Positions 16,001 through 24,124 of a stretch of 64,000 nt of DNA are shown here, in pieces. This DNA is from Sphingopyxis alaskensis RB2256. GTDB taxonomy: Bacteria; Pseudomonadota; Alphaproteobacteria; Sphingomonadales; Sphingomonadaceae. How positions within the stretch are numbered: the stretch's first letter is position 1; each line of letters begins with the position of its first letter. Under the pieces are notes generated by a model that had not been told where the DNA came from, made no database searches, and saw only the letters and a list, made by a program, of their open reading frames with translations. The translations under genes and the position numbers were made by a program. The stretch lies in assembly GCF_000013985.1 (NCBI RefSeq), contig NC_008048.1, forward strand, positions 1,860,001-1,924,000, read 5' to 3'.

Positions 16001-16454
16001 TCCGGGGGATCATTGGACCGCGAAACGGGCGCGGGCCAATGCCATTGGCATCTCGCGTGGCGGCCGGACGACCAAGATCCATGCGCTTGTCGATGTCCTT
16101 GGGCGACCGCTCCGCCTCGTCCTGACGCCCGGCAACACGTCCGACGTGAAAGGCGCGGACCTGCTGATCGGCGAAACCGTCGGAATGAAGCGGGTGATCG
16201 CCGACCGTGGCTACGACGCCAACCGCATCAGGGCTGCCTTGCGCGAACAGGGCACCATCCCTGTCATCCCCGGCCGACGCAACCGCAAGCGCCCGATCCA
16301 GTATGACGAACGACGCTATAAAGATCGCTGGCGGGTCGAGGCCATGTTCTGCCGCCTCAAGGACTTCCGCCGCATCGCTACCCGCTACGATAAACTCGCC
16401 AGGAATTTCCTGTCAGCCGTAAGCCTCGCAGCCGCCGTGGCCTTCTGGCTGTGA
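15987..16454 (+). CDS. IS5-family transposase, C-terminal frame
   Basis: The open frame without its own start continues the transposase: ISRGGRTTKIHALVDVLGRP, VIADRGYDANRIRAALREQG (second acidic residue), and RRYKDRWRVEAMFCRLKDFRR with the catalytic Glu region, ending VAFWL. Translation requires a frame change from the upstream ORF near 15980-16000. Confidence 0.78.
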   Translation, partial: AHANDPGDHWTAKRARANAIGISRGGRTTKIHALVDVLGRPLRLVLTPGNTSDVKGADLLIGETVGMKRVIADRGYDANRIRAALREQGTIPVIPGRRNRKRPIQYDERRYKDRWRVEAMFCRLKDFRRIATRYDKLARNFLSAVSLAAAVAFWL

Positions 16455-16467
16455 TTGAGTCTCGACC

Positions 16468-17418
16468 CTAGGTGTTTGGTCCCAGCATGTGATGGTTGGG
16501 TTTGACGATAAAGACATCGGGCTTTGATTTCCAGAGTTCCTCGATGGCTTCATATGGTGTCCTGAACTTGAGAGCCTTGAGCTGCTTGGCGAAGTTGTAG
16601 GCGATCAGCCAGTCGCTGACGTGTCGTCGCAGTTCCTGGATCGAGGCATAATGGAAGGATTTGACGGTCGCTTCCTTGATGGTTCGGACCATCCGCTCGG
16701 CTTGACCATTGGTCCATGGGTGGTAGGGCTTGGTCAGCCGATGCTCGATGCCGTTTTCGAGGCAGACCCGCTCGAAGATGTGGATCAGCCATTGCCGGCT
16801 CTGGCCGCGCTGGGGCTGGACGAACTGGACGCCATTGTCGGTCAGCACGGTGTGGATCCTGTAAGGCACGGTCTTGACCAGCACCTTGAGGAAAGCTGCG
16901 GCGGCAAGCTTTGTGGCCTTGCGATAGATGCGGGCGAAGACCAGCTTCGAGGTGCGGTCCACCGCCACATAGAGGAAGGCCTTGCCGCCCTCATAGCGTA
17001 GCTCGGCGATGTCGATGTGGAAGTAGCCGATCTCATAATCCTTGAACTTCTTCGGCTTCTCGCGGTCCGCTTTGGGCAGGCGGCTGATGCCATGCCGTTG
17101 CAGGCAGCGATGCAGCGACGAGCGCGTCAACTGCGGGATCACGTCCTTTAGCGCGATGTAGACGTCGTCGAGCGGCAACCGCGCCTGAACCCGCAACGCC
17201 ACGATGGCAGCTTCTTCCATAGGCGAGAGGACGGTGCTGCGGCGCTCCTTCGGCCCCATCGGCATGTCGTCCACAGACTGCCGATGGCGCCACTTCAAGA
17301 CGGTCTTCTCGTTGATCCCGTACTTCCTCGCGAGGCTCGCGACCGAAGCTTGCGATCGCTGTAGCTCGCCTCGAATGGCGTGCGTGGTCTTGGCGCTCCC
17401 GTGTAAAATCTGTCCCAT
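16468..17418 (-). CDS. IS481-family transposase (copy 2)
   Basis: 316 residues with the same helix-turn-helix and DDE core as copy 1 (YFHIDIAEL, VLTDNGVQF, NGQAERMVRTIKE). The translation differs from copy 1 only in the last residue (GPNT). The TAG stop (16468-16470 on the reverse strand) is again supplied by the CTAG target site outside the element. Confidence 0.93.
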   Translation of the reverse strand: MGQILHGSAKTTHAIRGELQRSQASVASLARKYGINEKTVLKWRHRQSVDDMPMGPKERRSTVLSPMEEAAIVALRVQARLPLDDVYIALKDVIPQLTRSSLHRCLQRHGISRLPKADREKPKKFKDYEIGYFHIDIAELRYEGGKAFLYVAVDRTSKLVFARIYRKATKLAAAAFLKVLVKTVPYRIHTVLTDNGVQFVQPQRGQSRQWLIHIFERVCLENGIEHRLTKPYHPWTNGQAERMVRTIKEATVKSFHYASIQELRRHVSDWLIAYNFAKQLKALKFRTPYEAIEELWKSKPDVFIVKPNHHMLGPNT

Positions 17419-17475
17419 AGCTCCCTCCGCTGCAACGGCGACAAGTCTACACCATCACATGCTGGGACCAAACAC
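16472..17475 (-). mobile_element. IS481-family insertion sequence, copy 2 (1004 bp, inverted)
   Basis: Same length and sequence as the copy at 3395-4398 but in opposite orientation, with fully matching ends GTGTTTGGTCCCAGCATGTG. CTAG flanks it at 16468-16471 and 17476-17479. The left CTAG overlaps the right edge of the IS5-family element. Confidence 0.9.
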
Positions 17476-17479
17476 CTAG

Positions 17480-17795
17480 GGCCGCCATGAAGCATCACAC
17501 GACACAATTCACCGACGAATGCCTCCCGGAGCGCCTCAATGGCGGACAGTGCGCCATTTGCTGAAGGTTGGCCTCGGGGGCGTCGATAGATGAAAATCTG
17601 CCTTTGCTGTCGGTCGCTCGTAGTCCACAGGATCCGGCCTAAGCCGGTCGCTTGCGACCGCCAAGTTGAACGTGGGGTTCTGAGCGAAGCTGCCATGCCG
17701 CCTTCGGGATCACGCATCGACCCTGCTATGACAGCAGCCGGGTGGTTCCTCACAATCTCTGTCCCTGATCTCCAAAAACCGCGGTAGGGCGGGAT
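17480..17795. other. Intergenic stretch without recognisable gene
   Basis: About 316 bases between IS481 copy 2 and the AI-2E relic. A reverse frame crosses it but is joined to the IS end and has no family look. A short palindrome, CCGGCCTAAGCCGG, lies near 17634. Confidence 0.4.
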
Positions 17796-18157
17796 ATGAA
17801 CAATCTCCCCAACGAAACGCCCGCTCCGGTGCCACAACAGGTCGGACAGCCAAAGTGTCGGCAAGCGGTCCTGCAGCAGTTGCCCGTTCGACCCTGATCG
17901 TTCTTGCAATTGTCGGATGCGCATGGCTGCTGGTTGAGCTGAACCGGTTCTTCCTGCTGATTTTCGCAGCGATTGTTTTAGGCGCTGTGTTCGACGCGAT
18001 CGCCCAACGGATTTGTCACTGGACCGGCATCGCCCGGCCTTAAGGGCTGTCGCTGGCGATCGTTACGTATCTTGCCTTTTTCGTCGGTGCTTTCGCGCGG
18101 TTTGGGGCGCAATTGGCTGGCGATTACGATACCATCAGGAACACTGTGCTCAAAGCA
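17796..18157 (+). pseudogene. N-terminal remnant of an AI-2E family transporter (PerM-like permease)
   Basis: From ATG 17796 the frame reads MNNLPNETPAPVPQQVGQPK, then shifts. The next frame carries a membrane segment typical of this family (TLIVLAIVGCAWLLVELNRF, FLLIFAAIVLGAVFDAIAQR). It meets a TAA at 18041, continues as LSLAIVTYLAFFVGAFARFG and QLAGDYDTIRNTVLKAM, and then runs in frame into the superoxide dismutase gene. So a frameshift, a nonsense change and loss of the ~250 C-terminal residues have inactivated it. Family assignment rests on remembered sequence pattern. Confidence 0.65.
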
Positions 18158-18169
18158 ATGGAGGACAGC

Positions 18170-18889
18170 ATGAGCAACATCACACGCAGGCAAGCCATCG
18201 GCACAGCGGCATTGTCAGCGACCGGCATTGCGCTGGCAGGAAATGCAGGTGCAGCCGCCGCGCAAGGTGCTGGCAGCGGTGCGGCCGCGTTCGCAGGCAA
18301 GCACACACCCAAACAGCTGCGCTTCAATCCGGCCAAGCTAACCGGGCTGTCCGAACGGCTGATCACCTCGCACTGGGAGAACAATTACCAGGGCTCGGTG
18401 CGCGGGCTCAACACCATCGAAACCCGGCTTGCCGCAGCCATGGCCGACCCGGACTTCCCAGCAGTTGCCTATGCTGGGCTGAAGCGTGAGGAGTTGCACC
18501 GGACCGGATCGATTGTGCTGCACGAATATTACTTCGATGCGCTGGGCGGCAGCGGCAATCCGGGCGGGTCGATCTACGAAGCGCTGGACGGATGGTTCGG
18601 CAGTTTTGCCGCGTGGGAGGCGGAGTTTCGCCGCACGGCGATGTCGCTGGCAGGCGGGTCAGGCTGGTGCATCCTCAGCTACAACCGTCACACCGCCTCG
18701 CTGCACAATTACTGGGCGTCGGATCACATGCACGGCGCGATCAATGCCGCCCCGCTGATCGCGCTCGATATGTATGAGCACAGCTATCACATGGACTACG
18801 GGGCCGCGGCAGCGAAATATGTCGATGCCTTCATGGCCAATCTGGATTGGGAGGTGGTGGACGCGCGGTATCGGGCCGCGCTGTCATAG
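18170..18889 (+). CDS. Fe/Mn-family superoxide dismutase with Tat signal
   Basis: 239 residues. Start MSNITRRQAIG is set by GGAGGACAGC just upstream. The RR motif plus ALSATGIALAGNAGAAAAQG is a twin-arginine signal, so the enzyme acts in the periplasm, detoxifying superoxide. Metal ligands are visible: H68 (TSHWEN), H118 (VLHEYYFDALG), D200 and H204 (DMYEHSYHMDYG). It is longer than cytoplasmic SodB (~195) because of the signal and linker. It sits next to the metal-efflux operon and may protect against metal-induced oxidative stress (inference). Confidence 0.85.
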   Translation: MSNITRRQAIGTAALSATGIALAGNAGAAAAQGAGSGAAAFAGKHTPKQLRFNPAKLTGLSERLITSHWENNYQGSVRGLNTIETRLAAAMADPDFPAVAYAGLKREELHRTGSIVLHEYYFDALGGSGNPGGSIYEALDGWFGSFAAWEAEFRRTAMSLAGGSGWCILSYNRHTASLHNYWASDHMHGAINAAPLIALDMYEHSYHMDYGAAAAKYVDAFMANLDWEVVDARYRAALS

Positions 18890-19234
18890 CTTCACGCCGA
18901 ACTGGCCGAGCGCCCACACCATCACCAGATAGAGCGCCACGGTCAGCGCGCAGCCGATGGCCAGCGCACTCCAGAACCCGATGCCACGATTGAGTAGCAG
19001 CGGGATCACCAGGAACATCGGCAGGCTGGGCAACACGAACCAGAAGGTCGCGGTGGCGTGTTCGGCCATGCGCGCAGTATCCTGCGTATCGCGCCACAGC
19101 CAGATCATCCCCAGCACCGAGATCAGCGGCAGCGATGCGATCAGTGCGCCAAGCCCTGGCGCGCGGCGGGCAACTTCACTGACGATCGCGATGATCAAGC
19201 CCGACAAGGCAGCCTTCAGAAGCAAATAGGCCAT
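18884..19234 (-). CDS. DUF3147 family membrane protein
   Basis: 116 residues with four predicted membrane segments (LLLKAALSGLIIAIVSEVA; LGALIASLPLISVLGMIWL; FWFVLPSLPMFLVIPLLL; ALAIGCALTVALYLVMVWAL). Function unknown. It is the last gene of the reverse-strand metal-efflux operon, 15 bp after the pump gene, and its stop overlaps the end of the convergent superoxide dismutase gene by 6 bp. Confidence 0.8.
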   Translation of the reverse strand: MAYLLLKAALSGLIIAIVSEVARRAPGLGALIASLPLISVLGMIWLWRDTQDTARMAEHATATFWFVLPSLPMFLVIPLLLNRGIGFWSALAIGCALTVALYLVMVWALGQFGVKL

Positions 19235-19249
19235 CGCAATGCTCCTTCC

Positions 19250-22200
19250 TTACGCGGCACTCTCTGCGCGCCGCCGTGCAGGCCATTTCACGCCCCAGCC
19301 ATCGCGCGTGACCTTGAGATAAAGCGCGGGTAGCACCAGCATGTTGAGCACGGTCGAACTGGTCAGGCCGCACAGGATAACGATCGCCATAGGCGCCTGA
19401 ATCTCGCTCCCCGGCTCGCCCAGTGCAATCGCCAGCGGCAGCAGCGCGAGACCTGCGGAGATCGCAGTCATCAGGATCGGCACCAACCGTTCCTCGGACC
19501 CGCGCCTTACCGCTTCGGCCAGATCGGTTACGCCCTCGACTGCTTGCAAATGCTTGATATGCGTCACCATCATAACCCCGTTTCGGGTGGCAATGCCGAA
19601 CAGCGTGATAAAGCCGACGATGGTCGCCACCGAAAGCACCCCGCCAGTCAGCCACAGGCCAACCACCCCGCCGACCAGCGCCAGCGGCAGGTTGATCATC
19701 ACCAGCAACGCATCGCGGCCCGAGCGGAACGCCTGTTGCAGCAGCAGGAACATGCCGACCAGCACGATCAGTCCCAGCGCCAGCAGTGTGCGGCCCGCGC
19801 TCGCCGCGCTTTCAAACTGCCCGGCCATCTCGATATGAACGCCCTGCGGCAGAGCGATACCGTCGAGCGCAGTGTCAATATCGGCCACCACTGCGCCAAG
19901 ATCGCGGCCCGATACGTTGGCGAGCACCAGCTGCATCCGCTCCACGCTCTCACGGGTGATCGCGTTCGGGCCGGTATCGCGCACCACATCGGCAATCGCG
20001 GAGAGCGGGATCAGCTGTCCGCCCGGAGCTGCGATCAGCATGGTATCAAGCTGCCCGGCATCGGCATATTGCACCGGATCATAGCGCACCACGACATCGG
20101 TGATCACCGGGCGCTCGATAAGCTGGCCGACCTCGGCCCCGGCGATGGCGGCTTCAATCGCGCCGGTTACGTCTTCCACCGCGAGACCATAGCTGGCCAG
20201 ATCGGCGCGCCGCAGCCGCACCCGCAAATAGGGCACCAGGCTTTGCGTATCGCGCTGCACATCGACCGTGCCGGGAATGGCAGCAACGGCGTTTTCGACC
20301 TGTGTGGACACGCGCTGGAGCGTGTCGGTGTCCGGCGCGAACACCTTGATCGCAATGTTTGCGCGCGCGCCTGAAAGGATGTGATCGACCCGGTGACCGA
20401 TCGGCTGGCCAAAGATCGCCTGCACCCCCGGCACCGTGCCGACTGCGTCGCGCAGCGCCGCGAGCAATTCGTCACGGTCGCGGCCCTCATCATTCAAACT
20501 GGCTTCGATTTCCGAGGCGAACACTTCCTGTGCGTGCGGATCGCCCGGCGCTCGGCCGGTGCGGCGCGCCGTCGTGCGCACTTCGGGCTGGGACAGCAGC
20601 GCCGCCTCAACCTCGCTCGCCGCGCGGTCACTATCGGCAAGGCTGGTGCCGGGCAGCGTGGTGACATTGACTGTCAGCGAGCCTTCGTTGAATTCGGGCA
20701 GGAAAGCGCGGCCCGCCAGTGCAATTCCGATCCCGGCCACCACCACCATGACCATCGATCCCACCGCCAGCACCCTCCAGCGATCGAGCCAGCGGTCAAG
20801 CAGCGCGACATACCATGCCTTCATCCGGATCACCCATCCCGGCTCGTGCCCGACATCATCGGGGCGGCGGCTGAGCAGGTCGTAGCTGAGCGCAGGCGTC
20901 AGGGTCAGCGCGACCGCAAGGCTTGCCAGCAGCGAAACTCCATACGCCAGCGCCAGCGGTTGCAGCAAACGCCCCTCGATGCCTGAAAGCCCGAAGATTG
21001 GCAAGAACACCAGCAGGATGATCAGCGTCGCAAATATGATCGCCCCTTGCACCTCGCCCGTCGCCGCTGCGACCACCGCAATATCACTTTGCTGTTCATC
21101 TGTCGGCTTGGCGCGCTCCAGACGCAACCGGCGCACCACGTTCTCGACCACGATGATCGCATCATCGACCAGCATGCCGAGCGCAATCGCGAGCCCGCCC
21201 AGTGTCATGGTGTTGATGGTGCCCCCGCCGGCATTGATGACGATAATTGCGCTCACCACCGACACCGGGATCGCCGCCAGCGCCACCGCGGTGGCACGCC
21301 AGCTGACGAGGAAGATGAACACGATCACCGCGACCAGCACCAGACCTTCGATCAGCGCGGTGGTGACGTTATCGACCGAACGCTGGATGAAATCGGCCTG
21401 CCTGAACACCCGCGTTTCCAGCACCATGCCATCGGGCAGGGTACGCTGAAGCTCGGCAAATACGGTATCGAGCCGGTCGGTGAGTTCCAGCGTGTTGGCG
21501 CCCGGCTGTTTCTGGATCGCAAGGATCACCGCAGGCTTGCCATTGAAGGCGCCGGTACCGCGTTTCAGTCCTTCGCCGATGCGGATATCGCCGATCTCGC
21601 GCGCCAGCACCGGCACCCCGCCTGCATCGCCCACCACGACACTGCCGAAATCATCGGCCACTGCGGCGCGGCCAACGCCTTCGACCAGCAGTTCCTGTCC
21701 GTTAGCCACCACAACACCCGCGCTGCGATTGTCGCTGGCAGCCGACATCGCATCGATCACCTGGTTCATGCCGATCCCGCGCGCCGACATCCGCGCCGGA
21801 TCGACCAGCAATTGCACCTGCCGCTCGTCCCCGCCGATGGTCAGCACCTCGGCAATGCCGGGCACCGACATGACGCGGCGGCGCACGATCCAGTCGGCGG
21901 TGGATTTGAGATCCATCGGGCTGGCGCTGTTCGACCTGAGGGCGACGAACATGATCTCGCCCATCACGGAACTGGCCGGTGTCATATGCGGCGGAGGCAG
22001 ATCGGCGGGCAATTCGTCGCCTGCGGTCTGGAGCCGTTCGGCTACGATCCGCCGCGCGCTTTCGGGCGGTGTGGCCCAATCGAACTCCAGCGTCACCACT
22101 GCGAGGCCGGTGGCGCTGTTTGAACGGATGCGCCGCAATCCGGGCGATCCGTTGAGCGCGGTTTCCAGCGGAATGGTGACGCGCTGCTCCACCTCGGTCG

Positions 22201-22387
22201 GGGTATAGCCCCCGGCATCGACCACCACTGTCACGGTCGGCGCGGTCAGATCGGGCAACACATCGACCGGCGTGCGCAGCGCTGTCCAAGCGCCGAACGC
22301 GGTCAGCAGCGCAGCGATGGCATAAACGATGGCGCGGTTTTCAAGGCTCCAGCGGACGAGGCGTTCAAGCACAGTGCCGCCCCTCAA
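19250..22387 (-). CDS. Heavy-metal-type RND efflux pump, inner-membrane permease
   Basis: 1045 residues, the usual length for the CzcA/CusA (HME-RND) family of proton-driven metal exporters. Twelve membrane segments in two sets of six and large periplasmic loops are evident (start VRWSLENRAIVYAIAALLTA; TTALIEGLVLVAVIVFIFLV). In the fourth membrane helix, where CzcA has D402, D408 and E415, this protein reads IALGMLVDDAIIVVEN: the first Asp is an Ala, the second Asp and the Glu are kept. The exported ion is therefore uncertain, though Co/Zn/Cd or Cu/Ag is usual. Its start overlaps the adaptor's stop by 4 bp. Confidence 0.9.
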   Translation of the reverse strand: MRGGTVLERLVRWSLENRAIVYAIAALLTAFGAWTALRTPVDVLPDLTAPTVTVVVDAGGYTPTEVEQRVTIPLETALNGSPGLRRIRSNSATGLAVVTLEFDWATPPESARRIVAERLQTAGDELPADLPPPHMTPASSVMGEIMFVALRSNSASPMDLKSTADWIVRRRVMSVPGIAEVLTIGGDERQVQLLVDPARMSARGIGMNQVIDAMSAASDNRSAGVVVANGQELLVEGVGRAAVADDFGSVVVGDAGGVPVLAREIGDIRIGEGLKRGTGAFNGKPAVILAIQKQPGANTLELTDRLDTVFAELQRTLPDGMVLETRVFRQADFIQRSVDNVTTALIEGLVLVAVIVFIFLVSWRATAVALAAIPVSVVSAIIVINAGGGTINTMTLGGLAIALGMLVDDAIIVVENVVRRLRLERAKPTDEQQSDIAVVAAATGEVQGAIIFATLIILLVFLPIFGLSGIEGRLLQPLALAYGVSLLASLAVALTLTPALSYDLLSRRPDDVGHEPGWVIRMKAWYVALLDRWLDRWRVLAVGSMVMVVVAGIGIALAGRAFLPEFNEGSLTVNVTTLPGTSLADSDRAASEVEAALLSQPEVRTTARRTGRAPGDPHAQEVFASEIEASLNDEGRDRDELLAALRDAVGTVPGVQAIFGQPIGHRVDHILSGARANIAIKVFAPDTDTLQRVSTQVENAVAAIPGTVDVQRDTQSLVPYLRVRLRRADLASYGLAVEDVTGAIEAAIAGAEVGQLIERPVITDVVVRYDPVQYADAGQLDTMLIAAPGGQLIPLSAIADVVRDTGPNAITRESVERMQLVLANVSGRDLGAVVADIDTALDGIALPQGVHIEMAGQFESAASAGRTLLALGLIVLVGMFLLLQQAFRSGRDALLVMINLPLALVGGVVGLWLTGGVLSVATIVGFITLFGIATRNGVMMVTHIKHLQAVEGVTDLAEAVRRGSEERLVPILMTAISAGLALLPLAIALGEPGSEIQAPMAIVILCGLTSSTVLNMLVLPALYLKVTRDGWGVKWPARRRAESAA

Positions 22388-23907
22388 TGCGCATGGCCGT
22401 GGCCGAAAGCATCGGGCGTCGCCGCTGCTGCTCTGACCGCCGCCGCACCGCGCGTGACCACCCGTTCGCCTGCTTTGAGCTGGCCTTCTATCGCCACCCG
22501 AGTGCCGCTACGCGCCAGCACGGTGACCGCGCGGCGCTGGAAGGTTTCGCCGCCGAGCTGCACGTAGACTACATCCTGCCCGCTTTCGTTGAGCAAGGCG
22601 CTGGCCGGAATGGTCAGCCGCCGTGTCGCATAGCCGGTGCGCAGCAGTCCCTGCACCCGCTGGCCGGGGCGCAGTGCGCGGCTGTTCCAGGCATAGATCA
22701 CCGAAAGGGTGCGGGTCTGTGGGTCAATCGCCGCACCGCGCTGCACCAGCTGGCCGGTGCCATCGCCAAGCGTGATCACCCGATCGGGCAGTTGCAGGTC
22801 GATCCCGTTGGGTGTCCCGACCATGGCCGCCATTGCTTCGGGCACACGGGCAACCAGCCACAGCGCCGCTGGATCGCCGATCCGCAACAAGCGTTGTCCG
22901 CCGGTGACGCCCGCGCCTTGCACCAGGGCGCTATCGAGCACCTCCCCGGAGATTGGGGCAACCACCGGCACGCCCGCGCCGCCGCCTGCCACAGCTGAAC
23001 GGCGCTGACTAGCCGACCGCAATTGCGCCTCAGCCATCCGCAACGCGGTGCGCGCTTCATCGAGCCGCCGTGCCGGCACGGCTTCGGCTTCGACCAGCTG
23101 CGTCATGCGTGCGACTTCGCGCGCGGCCGCATCGCGGGCGATCCGCGCTTCGTTGATGGCAAGATCAAGGGTCGCAACATCCTCGCCGCCACCCAGAGTG
23201 GAAGAAATGCTGGCGAGCACCTGCCCGCGCCGCACCCGGTCGCCCGCAGCAGGCATCCTCGCCGCGCGCAGAATGCCGTCGACCGGAGCTGAAACAATCG
23301 CTTCGGCCTGGGGCTGGATCTGGACATCGACAGTGACCGGCACTGTCTCGGCAAAATTGGTGACCTGCGCCGCCGTGGTCATGAACGGGATGCGCCATTG
23401 CACTTCCTTGGAGAAAGCGACCGCGCCTTCCTCCTCGGCTTCGGCGGGAGCGGCCTTGGCGCCTTCTGCGCTCGTGGCCCACACGGTGACCTCGCCCAGA
23501 TCGTGAACCGATTGACCCTTGGGGTTGCCCAGCACCAAGCGCAGCCGCGCCTTGCCGCTTTTGGACGCCTTCAGCAGCGGTCTGAAGATGCCCTGGACGT
23601 CGCTCGGCCCGGCCTTGGCCGTGTCTATCGTGCCATCGGGCCACACCAGTTCGGCGGTCAGCGTGCCATCGGTCACCGGCTTGTAGCTGTCGAGCCAGGT
23701 GAGATGCGCATCGAACCGCCGGTCCTTGCCCTGCACCAAGGGGCGGTATTCGACGAACAGCTCGGTCGAAGGTGCAAAATGCGTGACCACGATCCCGCCG
23801 CCGCCATCAGCCTCCGCCTGTTCGTCCGGGGACAGCAATCCGCACCCTGCCAAGGACAGGGCCAGAACAGGTGCGGCAAGCGCCGCAAGCAGGCGAGATC
23901 GGGTCAT
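22384..23907 (-). CDS. RND efflux periplasmic adaptor (membrane-fusion) lipoprotein
   Basis: 507 residues, starting MTRSRLLAALAAPVLALSLAGCG, a lipoprotein signal with lipobox LAGC. About 130 residues of an extra N-terminal beta domain (FVEYRPLVQGKDRRFDAHLT) precede the usual lipoyl/barrel-sandwich (VSAPVDGILRAARMPAAGDR), coiled-coil (DLAINEARIARDAAAREVAR) and beta-barrel parts. It links the inner-membrane pump to the TolC-like channel. The C-terminus is His-rich (FGHGHAH), possibly metal-binding. An upstream extension to 24015 would overlap the small gene before it and is rejected. Confidence 0.88.
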   Translation of the reverse strand: MTRSRLLAALAAPVLALSLAGCGLLSPDEQAEADGGGGIVVTHFAPSTELFVEYRPLVQGKDRRFDAHLTWLDSYKPVTDGTLTAELVWPDGTIDTAKAGPSDVQGIFRPLLKASKSGKARLRLVLGNPKGQSVHDLGEVTVWATSAEGAKAAPAEAEEEGAVAFSKEVQWRIPFMTTAAQVTNFAETVPVTVDVQIQPQAEAIVSAPVDGILRAARMPAAGDRVRRGQVLASISSTLGGGEDVATLDLAINEARIARDAAAREVARMTQLVEAEAVPARRLDEARTALRMAEAQLRSASQRRSAVAGGGAGVPVVAPISGEVLDSALVQGAGVTGGQRLLRIGDPAALWLVARVPEAMAAMVGTPNGIDLQLPDRVITLGDGTGQLVQRGAAIDPQTRTLSVIYAWNSRALRPGQRVQGLLRTGYATRRLTIPASALLNESGQDVVYVQLGGETFQRRAVTVLARSGTRVAIEGQLKAGERVVTRGAAAVRAAAATPDAFGHGHAH

Positions 23908-23932
23908 TATCAATACTCGGATCGAGAGGGCA

Positions 23933-24124
23933 TCAATGGTCGTGCGGCACGGATTCATCGTGCGGCTCGTCCTCGTCGTGGGCTTCGGCGACGGGTTCGG
24001 GTGCGTCGTTATCATCGTCTGCTTCAGGCGCAGCTTCGGGCGCTTCGGCGGTGTCGGCTGCCTCGCCGCAGGCGGTCAGCGTCAGCAGGCCCGGTATCGC
24101 GGCAATCAGGATCGTCTTTTTCAT
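23933..24124 (-). CDS. Small acidic, His-rich lipoprotein in the metal-efflux operon
   Basis: 63 residues: a signal with lipobox (MKKTILIAAIPGLLTLTACG) and then a ~43-residue tail almost wholly of D, E, A, P and H ending DESVPHDH. The tail should be disordered and able to bind divalent metal in the periplasm. It begins one base inside the stop codon of the TolC-like gene (TGATG), so translation is probably coupled, and it is placed between channel and adaptor genes. A role as metal chaperone or buffer for the pump is inference. I do not recognise a named family. Confidence 0.7.
   Translation of the reverse strand: MKKTILIAAIPGLLTLTACGEAADTAEAPEAAPEADDDNDAPEPVAEAHDEDEPHDESVPHDH

Larger units (their letters stand above)
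15574..16468 (+). mobile_element. IS5-family insertion sequence (895 bp, IS427-like)
   Basis: The ends GGGTCCAAACTCAATCA (left) and GGGTCGAGACTCAATCA (right, reverse strand) match at 15 of 17 positions. TA flanks both sides (15572-15573 and 16469-16470), within CTAG. It carries a two-frame transposase. Its right edge forms the CTAG where IS481 copy 2 inserted. Confidence 0.85.

Noticed and set aside
17295..17924. 209-codon reverse frame across the IS481 end
   Set aside because: It joins IS sequence to the AI-2E relic's antisense; no family resemblance and no sensible start.
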